Source: Pestalotiopsis fici W106-1 (Eukaryota > Ascomycota > Sordariomycetes > Amphisphaeriales > Sporocadaceae). Taken from it: DNA of 64,000 bases. The notes beneath the pieces were generated by a model. That model had not been told where the DNA came from. It did no database searches and was given only the letters and a program-made list of their open reading frames with translations. Shown here in pieces: positions 24,190 to 35,316 of the stretch (positions within the stretch are counted from its first letter, which is position 1; every line of letters begins with the position of its first letter). Location of the stretch: the NCBI RefSeq assembly GCF_000516985.1, contig NW_006917094.1:3799833-3863832 (forward strand). The letters run 5' to 3'. A program made the translations under genes and the position numbers.

Positions 24190-27005
24190 TTTATTTAAAA
24201 GGCTTTTGTAAAGCGATTTTTTTTAGGTATATAGCTAGGTTATAATATAAATTAAGGAAATAAAGGCGCCGAATTAAAGCAATTCGTATTAACGGAATTA
24301 GTAATTTTAGCGGCGGCTTTTTTAATAATTACGTAAAATAAAAGGGTATCGAATTAATTATATTAATACTAAATAATTAATATTAAAACGGCTTTATTAA
24401 GCGCGCGATTAGTATGCTATAAAATAGCGTATGCGCTATTTATATTTAAATAAATATTTTTATAGTATTTTAAAATAAAATTTACAGGGTATAAGTTATT
24501 ATTTTAAACCGAATAATACCTACTAAAAGGGAATTAGTTATTTTTTAATAACGCTAAAAAAATAACTTTTAGCTATAAAATGCATTTAATCGCTTATTAG
24601 TTAGGCATTTTAAGATCTTTGGATCGCGTGTTTTTGTGTATATTTTAAAGGAAAATAGGGTATAAGCTAAGAAACTGCAGGTAAAAGCGCTGGAGGGCAT
24701 ATTTATAGGTTATTTTGGGGAACACCTATATAAGGTGTATATACTGGATATAGCACGCTTTATTATAACTCTTTACGTTATATTTTATAAGGATTTTAAT
24801 AAGGGCGCCGATTAGCCCGATCCGTTAAAAGTAATTAGATTACTCCCGTAATACGTTTAAAATAGGCTGCGATATAGGATTTTAAAGCTAATTTATTATA
24901 TAAAGCCTTGTAATCCGAATATAGCTAAAAAATAGGGATAAAAAGCGCGGCGATTTAAAGCCGGCTTTTTTTAAATATATATAGCTATACGGCAAAGCAT
25001 AATTAAATATGCTATAATATATATAAATAGTAATTATAATTATATTATAGCATATTAAGGCTTAAATAGGTATGCCTACGCATATATAAATATAATTATA
25101 AAAAATAATTACCACGCTTTAATCAATTTACGGGATTATAATTAGGACGATAAAAAAGATTTAAGCTTTAAAGGCGCGCTATTAATTGCGCTAAATAAGG
25201 GCTTGTATAATTATTTATTATTAGTTAATAGTAATTTATTCGAATAAATATAAAACGAATACCTAATATTGGTTATTAAATATAACCTTAATTTATTATT
25301 AATTAATTAGGTAAGGAATATATAAAAATGGCCTAATTAGCAATAAGCTATAGTAAAAAAAATTATTAAGCTATTTAAGAAAGGAATATTCGAATTTTTC
25401 GATTATAATAAATTTAAATTAAAATAAAAGCCATTAGTTGGATTTAAATGGGTATATAAGACTAAATATAGCTTTACCGGTAATATAAATAAATGGAAGG
25501 CACGCCTTATAATTTAGGGTTTTATTTAAATTTTTGGAATTAATTATAAAAAAACCTTCGCTAATATAGCTAAATAAATAAGCATCCGCGTTTTAATCGC
25601 GATAATTATAATTAAAGGTTAAAAAATCTTTTAAATCGACTTTATTATAGCTTATTTATTAGGCCGGCTTAATAAAAAGATTTATATGCGCTAATTCTTA
25701 TACTTAAATAAATTTATATTTTAATACCCTAATATTATATAATAATATAATTATACTTTTAATAATATAATTAGGCTATTACGCCCTTTATATGGCTTAA
25801 AGTAAAGCGGCTTCGAATGGCAATAAAAAATTAAAAAGAAATTAAAAAAACTAGGCTTTATAAGACTAAAGACCGATAATGCTATTTACTAAAATAAGGC
25901 TAATAAAACGGTACTAACCTTTTATATGGACGATTTTATGATTATATATGCGAATATTAAAGCTATCGAGAAATTGGTTTAATAGCTAAATAAATAGCTG
26001 GAATTATAATATTTGGGTACCGCTAAGTGGTATTTAGGAATACGTATTATTTAGGAGGAAGATAATAATATTATATTATTATAAAATAGGTATTTAAATT
26101 AAATATTTAAAAAACTCGGATATTAAAATATTAAGAGTGCTATTATTTTTATTAATCCGGGATTAATAGCAGTAATTTATAAATTTAAAGGCTACGTTAA
26201 TTAGGAATTTAAAAATTAGTATTTTAAAAAGCTCGGGAAAACGAATTATGTTATAGTTAAGCTGCGCGTAAATATAATATACGCTAATAAGGTATAAACG
26301 CGTTTTATAAATAACCCGTCCTTTAATTATATTAAGCACTTAAATAAGGTGCTATAATACCTTTAAGGCACCCGTATAAAGGGGATAAGATATACCCGAT
26401 TTTATCGTTATATTAAATATAGGGAATTAGGATTATATATTTACGTTAACGCTGATTTTGCAGGCGATAAATTAATTTTTAAATTTACGTTTAAATAAAT
26501 AACGTTTATAGCGGGCTTTTTAATAAATTAAAGTTTAAAGCTATAAAGCGTAATTGCTTAGTTTATTATAAAAGCTAAATATTACGCTATTAATAAAGGC
26601 GTTCGTAAAGCCGCATTTATTAGGAATTTATTAAAGGAACTAAAAATAATGCCTTAAAAGGCAATTCTTTTATTAATTAATAATATAAGCGTAAAAGCGT
26701 AGGCAAAAGCCTAAATTAGTATACTTACGAAAAAGCATATTAGGAGGTATTTTTATTATATTTAATAAAAAGTCTTTGCTAGGAATATTTTAATTAAAAA
26801 AGTTATATCCACGGAAAACGCCGCTAATAGGCTTATAAAAGCGATGCGACTTAAGGATTTTAAGCATTTCGTATATTTGCTAAATATAGTGGATTATAAT
26901 CTAATTATAGGTATAGTCACTATTATTTAATTGCAAATTATATTATAAATTATCGTAATAGGGCTTATCCTTTTATTTCGATTAAATCGCTCGTTATAAA
27001 GGGCG
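24190..27005 (+). pseudogene. Outer element integrase C-part, reverse transcriptase and RNase H remnant
   Basis: After the nested element the frame continues with an integrase core segment (about 24275-24350, F-S-G-G-F-F-N-N-Y-V-K followed by K-G-I-E-L-I). Reverse transcriptase runs from about 25340 to 26150, with W-K-A-R-L-I near 25496, L-Y-G-L-K near 25790 and a Y-M-D-D catalytic box at 25923-25934. RNase H begins at about 26440 with V-N-A-D-F-A-G-D and continues past a K-A-K-Y-Y-A-I-N helix. Stops are RIP-type. The copia order (integrase before reverse transcriptase) is clear. Confidence 0.88.
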
Positions 27006-27213
27006 TGTGGAAAGTTGACTTTAACTAAAGTAATGGGTATAACTCTCGTTTTGACGGATAAAAGCATTAGACCCCGGGACCTCCGGCTTAACGGCTATTT
27101 CCGGTGGGCTGTGGGAGGCAATTAGGTCTTGTGCATTTTATTTAACTAAACCCATGTAGCCAGATCCGTTCATTTGTACTGAATACACTAAGTCCCCATC
27201 AATTTCCCATACA
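27006..27213 (+). repeat. Right LTR of outer copia element
   Basis: This is a 208-bp direct repeat of 13274..13481. Only three RIP-type changes are visible relative to the left copy (27040, 27068, 27090), all in the inward-facing part. The outward 120 bases look unmutated and probably represent the original sequence. Confidence 0.92.
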
Positions 27214-27216
27214 AGC
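27212..27216. repeat. Right target-site duplication of the outer retrotransposon
   Basis: CAAGC matches the five bases before the left LTR. If the LTR ends ...CCCATA at 27211, this is a perfect 5-bp duplication. If it ends ...ATACA at 27213, only AGC is left outside the element. Confidence 0.6.
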
Positions 27217-29163
27217 CACTTACAGAGTAGTTCTTGACTCACACCCAAACGGCCCTGCATTAAACCAGATTGCCTCGGCTGTGAGCGAGATCCGCTATCA
27301 TGGCGTATATTTCCAAACCAACCTTGGCGTTTTGCTTGGCCTAGTCACTAAAGGCAGCATATTATTTCAATAACAATGAGCGTGGCGCCGTGTCGGTATC
27401 CTCTTGATATATTCAAATAATAGCACAAGAGCCTGGCATTGTCGATATTGAGCGTAATTTCTTGGCGCGTTCGTCTATGGCCATTGGCGGCCAAACACCT
27501 TTGTTACCTACCTATTGACCAAGAACAGCTGTCAACCAAGCTCGCCAGAAGAACAAATTGGACCATCAGAATGGAGTTGCCGATACCCCGTCCGACAAAC
27601 TCTCGCATGTCGGGGATGGCCGAGACAAATTGAGTCGAGAGACACAGTATTGTGTTATTCTACTTTATTTGCCTGTAGTGACAATTACATGAATCCCGCC
27701 GATACTGCTATGTTATGGAGTTGAAGTACTTAGTAGGACACAAAGAGGGACAACATGAGGAAGCTGGAAAATGTATGACCTAGATTGGCAGCGTAGAGAA
27801 CTTGATGCAAGTTCAAGCAACTGCTGTCACAGTTTCCTTGGATGGTAAGGTCGCTATGCGGCCACCATGATCAACGAACAGGCTACTCACTCAGCCATAA
27901 CAAACTACAATATAACCCAGTGTTTTTCTTCTTCTTTATTATTGGCACCAAATGAAGATTTATATGTCTATTATAGTTTATGTGTTGTAAGTGAATTGTT
28001 GTTTCGCTCCTACGTATTGTAAAAGCAGTAATCCCTCCAAAATAAGACAGCAGACCATTGCCCTCGACTGGTACCTCTGTGATATATACAGAGCTTTCTC
28101 AGCAGAGTCTTATTTGGTGACCTCATTCCAGTCCTTCTTGACTTGACCACGTCATTGATGAGCTGGACCATCACCAGGGAATGAGTCAAAAGTTGAGACA
28201 ATACATGGAGGTATTGTCTGGAGGATGAGTGCCAAATTCCCACGTTGATCATGGCATTCTTGCTTACCTATGGGACAAAGTCTCAGAAACCAGTATCAAT
28301 GCGTATACATATGATTTCTTAGAACTTGGCCATTTTGAATACATAAGGGTCCACAAGAAACGAGCAAGTCTCTCGAGACTTCAGAGGCGCACACGTATAT
28401 GTTACTGTCATTTCCTACCCAACATTGAGCGGTTGCCATAAATCTAGACATTTCAGCACTGCGCTGCCAAAAGTCTACGTGCATGTTTGACATGTTGGCT
28501 AATCAGCATTATTCCGCAAGATAGATCTTCGAGAGTCAAGACGGTGACTCTCAAAGATGATGGGATGCTGGTTTTTTCTTGAGCTGTCTGTATGTAAGGA
28601 AACAGGCCGGCTTTAAGAGCTCGAGTTTTGCGCATGATTGACGTTGTATAAGCCCGCAGGAATCAGAAGACATGCACTACTAACATTGGAGAACCAACCA
28701 GCTGCAGCCTGGGGCCTAAAGTATGGCAATCACCCTCGACTTGTGCTTTTACTGGTCTTTCAAGGTAGAGAGAGAAAGAGCACTTTTCAACTTTGCCTAC
28801 AACTTAGACTTGCAGAACTGTCATTCCGTCCATGGTGAAAATTATTCCCAGAGGTTTGGTATACTCATCATCAACAGAAAAAGAGTGAGAGCAGTGATTC
28901 TGCACATACCTATTACCTGTCAGTGACACGCGCGTAAGTTGAATCCCGCCCATTAAACTTGACGCGCCAAGACCTGCGCTACACCATCCCTTTCCCCACT
29001 TTTTTCGCGTCACTGCCTCGACCAGAACCGCAAGCTCAAGCACTTTTCTCAGATCTCGCAACCCGCACAAGCTTGAAAGAGGGCCACCTACTTCCCAACA
29101 TCAACCGCCGTCGCTATCGAGCGTCTTCCATCATCGCGATCGCAACTCGCGTCGTTTATCAAG
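27217..29163. other. Intergenic region right of the transposon island
   Basis: Base composition returns to normal directly after the LTR. Open frames are at most about 115 codons and none looks like a protein. The last few hundred bases must be the SPT16 promoter and leader. I saw no RNA gene. Confidence 0.5.
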
Positions 29164-32100
29164 ATGGCAGATATCAAGATCGACGGAAAGCTCTTCCAGG
29201 AGCGCGTCAATCATTTCATCACCTCCTGGAAAACCGACAAACGCGCCGGCGATCAGGTCTTCAATGGCGTTGCCTCCATCGTCATCATGATGGGCAAGGT
29301 TGAGGAGAACCCCGAATTTCACAAGAACAATGCCATGCACGTGAGTAGTCCACCATTCCGCCCTACCGACTTGCCTCTTGGCCTCGAGGTCCCATGTTGC
29401 TAATCATCATCCAGTTCTGGTTACTTGGCTACGAATTTCCGACTACACTCATGCTTTTCACTATCGATTGCCTCTACATTGTAACGACTGCAAAGAAGGG
29501 TAGGACTCATAAGCGCTCACAATATCTTGTCCAAAGACATTGGCTGACTTTATTGTAGCTAAACACTTGGAGCAACTCAAGGGCGGCAGATTCCCTATCG
29601 AAGTCTTAGTGCGTGGCAAAGATGCAGCCGAGAACGAGAAGCTTTTCGTCAAGCTTGCCGATACCATCAACTCAGCTGGCGTGAGTGGCTCCCTGGAGAG
29701 TTGTGTGCACGGACTCGAATATGTACTGACTCGAAACCTCATAACAGAAGAAGGTTGGAGTCCTTCCCAAAGACACATCGAAGGGCCCTTTCGTCGACGA
29801 GTGGAAGAAAGTATTTGGCGACAAATGCAAGGATGCTGAAGAGGTTGACATTGCCCCCGCGCTCTCTAGTGCCGCCTTCTCTGTCAAGGACGAAACCGAA
29901 CTGCGTGCGATGCGAACCGCCTCCAAGGCCTGCGTGGCCCTGATGAACCCATACTTCCTCGATCAAATGTCGGATGTCCTCGATCAGGAGAAGAAGGTCA
30001 AGCACAGTGCCCTCGCCAACAAGGTCGACCAGAAGCTCGATGACACCAAATGGTGGAAGACAGTAGAACTACCTAATAAGCAAAAGCTGCCTTCTGACTT
30101 CGATCCCAGCCACCTTGATTGGTACCTTGGTCCGTCGATTCAGAGCGGTGGCAAGTACGATTTGAAGTTCCAGCAAGAGTCGACCAACGATAACTTGCAC
30201 GCCGGTATCATCATTGCGGGCATGGGGATGCGCTACAAGTCTTATGGGTCTGCGATCGCCCGAACTTTCCTGGTCGATCCGAACAAGACCCAGGAGAGCA
30301 ACTACAAACTCCTCTTCGCTGTCCACAACCTTGTTCTGAAGGAGATTAGAGACGGCGTGACTGTCAGTGACGTCTACAAGAAGGCCCTTGGTCTGATCAA
30401 ATCCAAGAAGCCCGAGCTCGAAAAGCATTTCCTCAAGAACGTGGGTGCTGGTATTGGTATTGAGAGCAAGGATCCTACTTTACTACTCAACGCCAAGAAC
30501 AGCAGAACTCTGAAGGACGGCATGACACTCTGTATTACTACTGGATTCCAGGACATCGAGAATCCTCAGCCTCAGGACAAGCTTAGCAAGACTTATTCTT
30601 TAGTCATTACCGATACTGTTCGTGTCACTTCCAGCGACCCGGTTGTCTTCACTGGCGATGCTCCCACCGAGCTTGACGCCACTTCCTTCTTCTTCAAGGA
30701 CGAGGAGGAGGAGAAGCCTACCCCCAAGAAGGAGAAAAAAGACCCTCGAGTTGGTGCAGTTGCCACTAAAAACATCACCAATACCAGGCTCAGATCCGAG
30801 CGCACGACTCAGGTCAACGAAGAAAGTGATAAGAAGCGTCGCGAGCACCAAAAGCAACTGGCTTTGAAGAAGCAGAAAGAAGGGTTGGCGAGATTTGCCG
30901 AGTCCACCAGCGGCCAGAATGGTGCCGAGGTGAAGAAGTTCAAGAAGTTTGAATCGTACAAGCGAGAGAACCAGCTACCATCCAAAGTGAAGAACTTGGA
31001 AATCTTCATTGATGAGAAGAATGGAACAGTGATCCTTCCTGTTATGGGCCGTCCCGTTCCTTTCCATATCCATACCATCAAGAACGCCAGCAAGAACGAC
31101 GAAGGCGAATGGTCATTCCTTAGAATCAACTTCCTGTCCCCAGGCCAAGGTGTTGGTAGGAAGGATGATCAGCCTTTTGAAGATCCTGGCGCTCAGTTCG
31201 TCCGTAGCTTGACCTTCCGATCATTGGACGGTGATCGATATGAGGAGATAGCAACTCGTATCTCAAACATGAAGAAAGAGGCTACCAAGAAGGAGCAAGC
31301 CAAGAAGGAGATGGAGGATGTCGTCGAGCAAGATAAGCTGGTTGAGATCAGAAGTAAGTGTGGTACATTCATTCTTTACGACATATCATGTTACTAATTT
31401 GACTTTAGACCGCCGCCCACAGGTGCTGGACAATGTCTTTATCCGTCCTGCCATGGAAGGCAAGCGGGTTCCTGGAAAGGTCGAGATACACCAGAACGGT
31501 ATCCGGTACCAGTCACCATTGAGCAGCCAACAGAGGGTGGATGTGCTTTTCTCCAACATTCGACATCTATTCTTCCAGCCTTGTGCTCACGAGTTGATTG
31601 TCATCATCCACATACACCTCAAGGACCCCATCATCTTGGGCGGCAAGAACAAGAAGACAAAGGACGTGCAGTTTTACCGAGAAGCAACGGACATTCAGTT
31701 TGATGAAACTGGTAATCGCAAGCGCAAGTACCGATATGGTGATGAGGACGAGTTCGAGGCCGAACAAGAAGAGCGCCGCCGCCGTGCCGAACTCGACCGT
31801 CTTTTCCAGAACTTTGCGCAGAAGATTGCCGAGGCCGGCAAGAGCGAGTCTATTGAAGTAGACATGCCGATCAGAGAACTTGGCTTTAATGGTGTTCCGT
31901 TCCGCAGCAATGTCTATGTTCAGCCCACAACCGACTGTCTGATCCAGGTGACAGAACCCCCATTCCTTGTCGTCACCTTGGAAGACGTAGAAGTTGCTCA
32001 CTTGGAACGTGTGCAATTCGGATTGAAGAACTTTGATCTCGTTTTTGTGTTCAAAGACTTTACTCGAGCACCAGCACATATCAATACCATTCCAGTCGAG

Positions 32101-32511
32101 TCTCTGGACGATGTGAAGGAATGGCTCGACAGCTCCGAGATCGCCTATACCGAAGGACCTCTCAACCTCAACTGGCCCACGATCATGAAGACCGTGACAG
32201 CAGACACCCACCAGTTCTTTGCAGATGGCGGTTGGTCATTCTTGGCCGCCGAGAGCGACGACGAGGGTGAAGAGGAGGAAGAGGAGGAGTCTGCGTTTGA
32301 GATTTCCGAAGAGGAACTCGACGATGCTAGTGAGTCGTCAGAGGAAGATTCGGACTTTGACGACGATGCCTCCGCCGATGCTTCGGAAGAGGAGGCTTCC
32401 GACGACGAAGAAGGCGAAGATTGGGACGAGCTGGAGAAGAAGGCCAAACGTAAGGATCGGGAGAGCGGCCTCGAGGACGAAGACCGCAAGCAGAAGAAGA
32501 GAAGAAAGTAG
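29164..32511 (+). CDS. SPT16: FACT complex subunit Spt16
   Basis: The model joins 29164..29340, 29415..29499, 29559..29680, 29748..31353 and 31409..32511 (1030 aa, the usual Spt16 size). All four introns are GT-AG and 55-74 bp. Spt16 pairs with Pob3 to reorganise nucleosomes (H2A-H2B chaperone) during transcription and replication. In order: N-terminal lobe (about 1-170), a catalytically dead aminopeptidase-like fold with [11 protein letters not shown] near its centre (about 180-440), a charged linker, the dimerisation region, the pleckstrin-like middle domain (about 650-930, with N-R-R-P and R-E-L-G-F-N-G-V-P), and a long Asp/Glu/Ser tail from about residue 935. The tail ends in a short basic K-K-R-R-K. 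The start is the first ATG and matches the conserved N terminus. Confidence 0.97.
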
Positions 32512-33392
32512 GCGATACGCCGGGAATTACAGTGCATCGGTAATGGTCTTGAGCGTTGGCTCAAGCCTGGCCTCTGTGGAGCAAACTGGCTCGCACTGGG
32601 TCTGGACTCGTGGGATGTGTTTCATGGCGACGCGGATGTCTTGCAGACGAGCGTGCGTTCTTTCGGATCTGACATTTTCTTCGGCCTGTAGATTATATTC
32701 GCTTTGAGGGGGAAATGAATGGGCTCGCTCTAGGAGGTACGGCATGTGCTAGGGGCAGGAGCAGCTCAATGATGTGGTGCCCGGGCGGGAATCCAGTTTG
32801 TTATAGGGTAAAGAGTACTTTATGAAAAGACGTAAGGCGTTTATGGTTCATATTCAAGACAACTGGCTGCATATACTTAAGTGATCGCAGTAACCTATGA
32901 CACTAGAGCAATCTCGAGATCAAATGTCTTATGAGTGCCATCAAGAGATTCTCACATGCCGGTAAACCGACAGAGACCATCCTACAAGACCCCCTTTGCC
33001 GTTTCCTCTGACATGCGCGCGCATACAACAAACTAATCTTTATAAACCATGCCGAGGAAGAAAATTATTGCGGCGATAAGTTTTTGTCTTTGGTTTTGAC
33101 TTTTGATCTTTTCACTTTTCAAAAGTGGAGTGGAATAATCCGCAGCCTTGATTATCACCCTAGCCTCCAACGCGCCTTCCTTTTTACAAACGCCGGTACA
33201 ACTGCAGCGAGAATTACTTTTTCTTTTCTTTTTTTCGGGCCTCCTCCTCCTGCCGTTTGTCACTGTGTGCGAGTCTTCAAATCCTAGGTCCAAGCATTTC
33301 TTTCCTTTTCTCGGACAATAACTCAACATTTTCCAATTGCGATCACCAACTCAACAACAGCACTGACTTTGCTTCAGCAGCGGTCATCCGAT
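32512..33392. other. Intergenic region between SPT16 and the chromodomain gene
   Basis: It should contain the SPT16 3' UTR and the next promoter. Pyrimidine-rich stretches near 33215-33330 precede the start at 33393. No gene was recognised. Confidence 0.5.
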
Positions 33393-34600
33393 ATGCCTTC
33401 TCCCGTTTCCAAGGATGATCACGCCCGCGAAGATGAAGAGATTCCTCAAGTCGCATCCGAGTCAGTCACATCTTTCAACTCCTCAGCACTCGTGCGTGTT
33501 ATTTGCTGACTGCAATCTAGCCTTATCGAGGTCAACGTAGACAATCAAGAATCTGGCAAGCACGCTGACAATGGCCTGTCTCTGGAATTGAACACCAACC
33601 CCAAGCCTAGCGATGAGGCCCCCAAGAAGCGAGGCCGTCCGTCGAAAAAGGGCAAGAAGCTCCCATCCACCCGTGAGTTTACCCCATGTGTTGCCAAAAT
33701 CAGTGCCAGAGTAATGATCATTTATTGACAATCTGTAGCCATCAAGACATCTTCCCCAGTCCTCGAGAAGATGTCATCCAAGAAGGCAACACCCACGGTT
33801 GTTCGTCTCAGCGAAGGCGATAATGATGAAGATGACAGTGGCAATGATAGCGGCGAAGTCAACGTTGAGTTCGATCTTCCGGCCATCTCTGAATTATTTT
33901 CCAAGGAAAAGCGTGCCCGCGAGCTCTCGGAAGATGATAACGCTGGCGAGCTCGAAGTTCGCCCCAAGAAGCGAGGCCGCACCTCCAAGAACGTTAAGAC
34001 TGCCATTGTAGAGCAAGAAAACGAAGGCTCACAACCCGCCCGCAAGCCGCGTGGCAGACCCAGAAAGTCAGCATCTGCTGCACAGGCTAGTGATGGAGCC
34101 AAGAAGTCTGCCGAGTCCATTTCACTTTCGAAAAAGAGTGACAAGAGCGCTTCACCAGCCAAAGTTGGTGACCACGCACCACGACGCTCAAGTCGAGCTG
34201 CTTCAGAGTCTGCCAAGGTCAACATGTCTGAACAAGTGAGTTTTCCGTCAAGCTCAACCAAAACCGTGCTGCTGACAGATAAAAGACCAAGAAACAGAAG
34301 CAGCCTGCCATCAAGACAGACTTCCTTTCTTCCAAAGGCAAGAATATCACCCAGCAACCTGCTCGTCGCGGCAGAGGTCGTCCCAAGAAGGAGACATTCT
34401 TTGCGGTTGAGAAGCTAGTCAACAAGAAAGTGGACAAGGGCGGAGTGACCAAGTATCACGTCAAGTGGGAGAATTATGCCGATACAGAGAATACTTGGGA
34501 ACCCGTTGAAAACCTCAAGGGCTGCATGCATCTCGTCGAGGCATACGACAAGAAGGAGGCTCGCAATGCCAAACGACCCAAGAAGACGAAGAAAGCCTAA
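33393..34600 (+). CDS. Chromodomain protein with AT-hook-like motifs
   Basis: The model joins 33393..33460, 33521..33672, 33739..34235 and 34286..34600 (343 aa). Introns are 50-66 bp. The third acceptor is AAAAG at 34285, preceded by CTGAC. A C-terminal chromodomain at residues about 276-328 reads F-F-A-V-E-K, then V-K-W-E-N-Y, then E-N-T-W-E-P-V-E-N-L. The aromatic cage residues would be Phe277/278, Trp300 and Tyr303, as needed to bind methyl-lysine on histone H3. The rest is charged and disordered, with R-G-R-P-type AT-hook motifs near residues 60, 180 and 269, so minor-groove DNA binding is likely. No chromoshadow domain follows, because the chain ends 15 residues after the chromodomain. 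It therefore differs from classical HP1. A heterochromatin role is inferred. Confidence 0.88.
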
Positions 34601-35316
34601 GTCTGAAGGCATTGTGATGACACTTCTGAATAGCTGTATACTATACTTTTCGGCACTGGCCTGGGACCATCATCCGCACATCATTTTCAGTGAGTCTACC
34701 AACAGATACTGCGAATCATATGACTAACGGATACTTCAAGAAGGACCATTTGCGACAATTGAGTTGTCGGGAGACTGCTATGGTGGTCAAAGTCTAGAGA
34801 TTTGACTGTCGCACCGGAAAGTTTCCCATGACCTGAGAGCGAAACTGGAGAATTCATAGCATATGAAAAAGTCAGTCTCCAAGTAGTTTAATGAATTATG
34901 ATTTCATGATGAGCACCATTATCTGTTACCACACGCGATTAATAATGATAATTGAAGTGCAAATGGTGGCATTTTCTCATCTTCCATTTGCACAAATATA
35001 GCTTCAATAAATAAGCAATTATAAAAATATTCATTGTGTTAAAGTTGGAACTCTTTCCTACCTTACACGTGAAGTCTAACAGAAGTGTATGTAAGCCGTC
35101 TTGATATGATGCGATGCTGATTGGCTGAATCCACCGGGGCATTCCGCAGCCACCTAAACGCGGGATGATTCCGGCGCAGACAATTGATTTTTGGTTGAGC
35201 TTCAGGATGGAGCTGGCATATGTCTAGCCAACTCTCTCTCCCTTTCCGAGCCAAGCACGGCGCAATTCGTTTATTGCTTGCAATTGGCGAGGATTTATTT
35301 CCCCGACCGACCAGGA
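34601..35316. other. Intergenic region, AT-rich
   Basis: AT-rich spacer (notably 34860-35060) between two plus-strand genes. No feature seen beyond presumed UTRs and promoter. Confidence 0.5.

Larger units (their letters stand above)
13274..27213 (+). mobile_element. Outer Ty1/copia LTR retrotransposon, RIPed and interrupted
   Basis: The element spans about 13.9 kb between two 208-bp direct LTRs and is plus-oriented. After removing the nested insertion (15644-24189) it is about 5.4 kb, a normal copia size. Degenerate reading on plus gives the copia order gag with CCHC knuckle, protease, integrase, reverse transcriptase, RNase H. Nearly every frame break is TAA or TAG, as expected from CpA/TpG-to-TpA mutation. 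CpA and TpG are scarce while CpG is retained. A purine-rich AAAGGG lies just 5' of the right LTR, where the polypurine tract belongs. No reading frame is intact, so it cannot encode its own mobility proteins. Confidence 0.93.

Noticed and set aside
15639..24194. Target-site duplication for the inner element (TATTA or similar)
   Set aside because: Flanks and LTR ends are AT-rich and several 5-bp matches with different offsets are possible, so none is claimed.
32219..32564. Long frames on both strands over the acidic tail of SPT16
   Set aside because: GAA/GAG/GAC repeats open all frames. Only the SPT16 frame is continuous with the conserved protein. The same applies to the acidic parts of NOC2.
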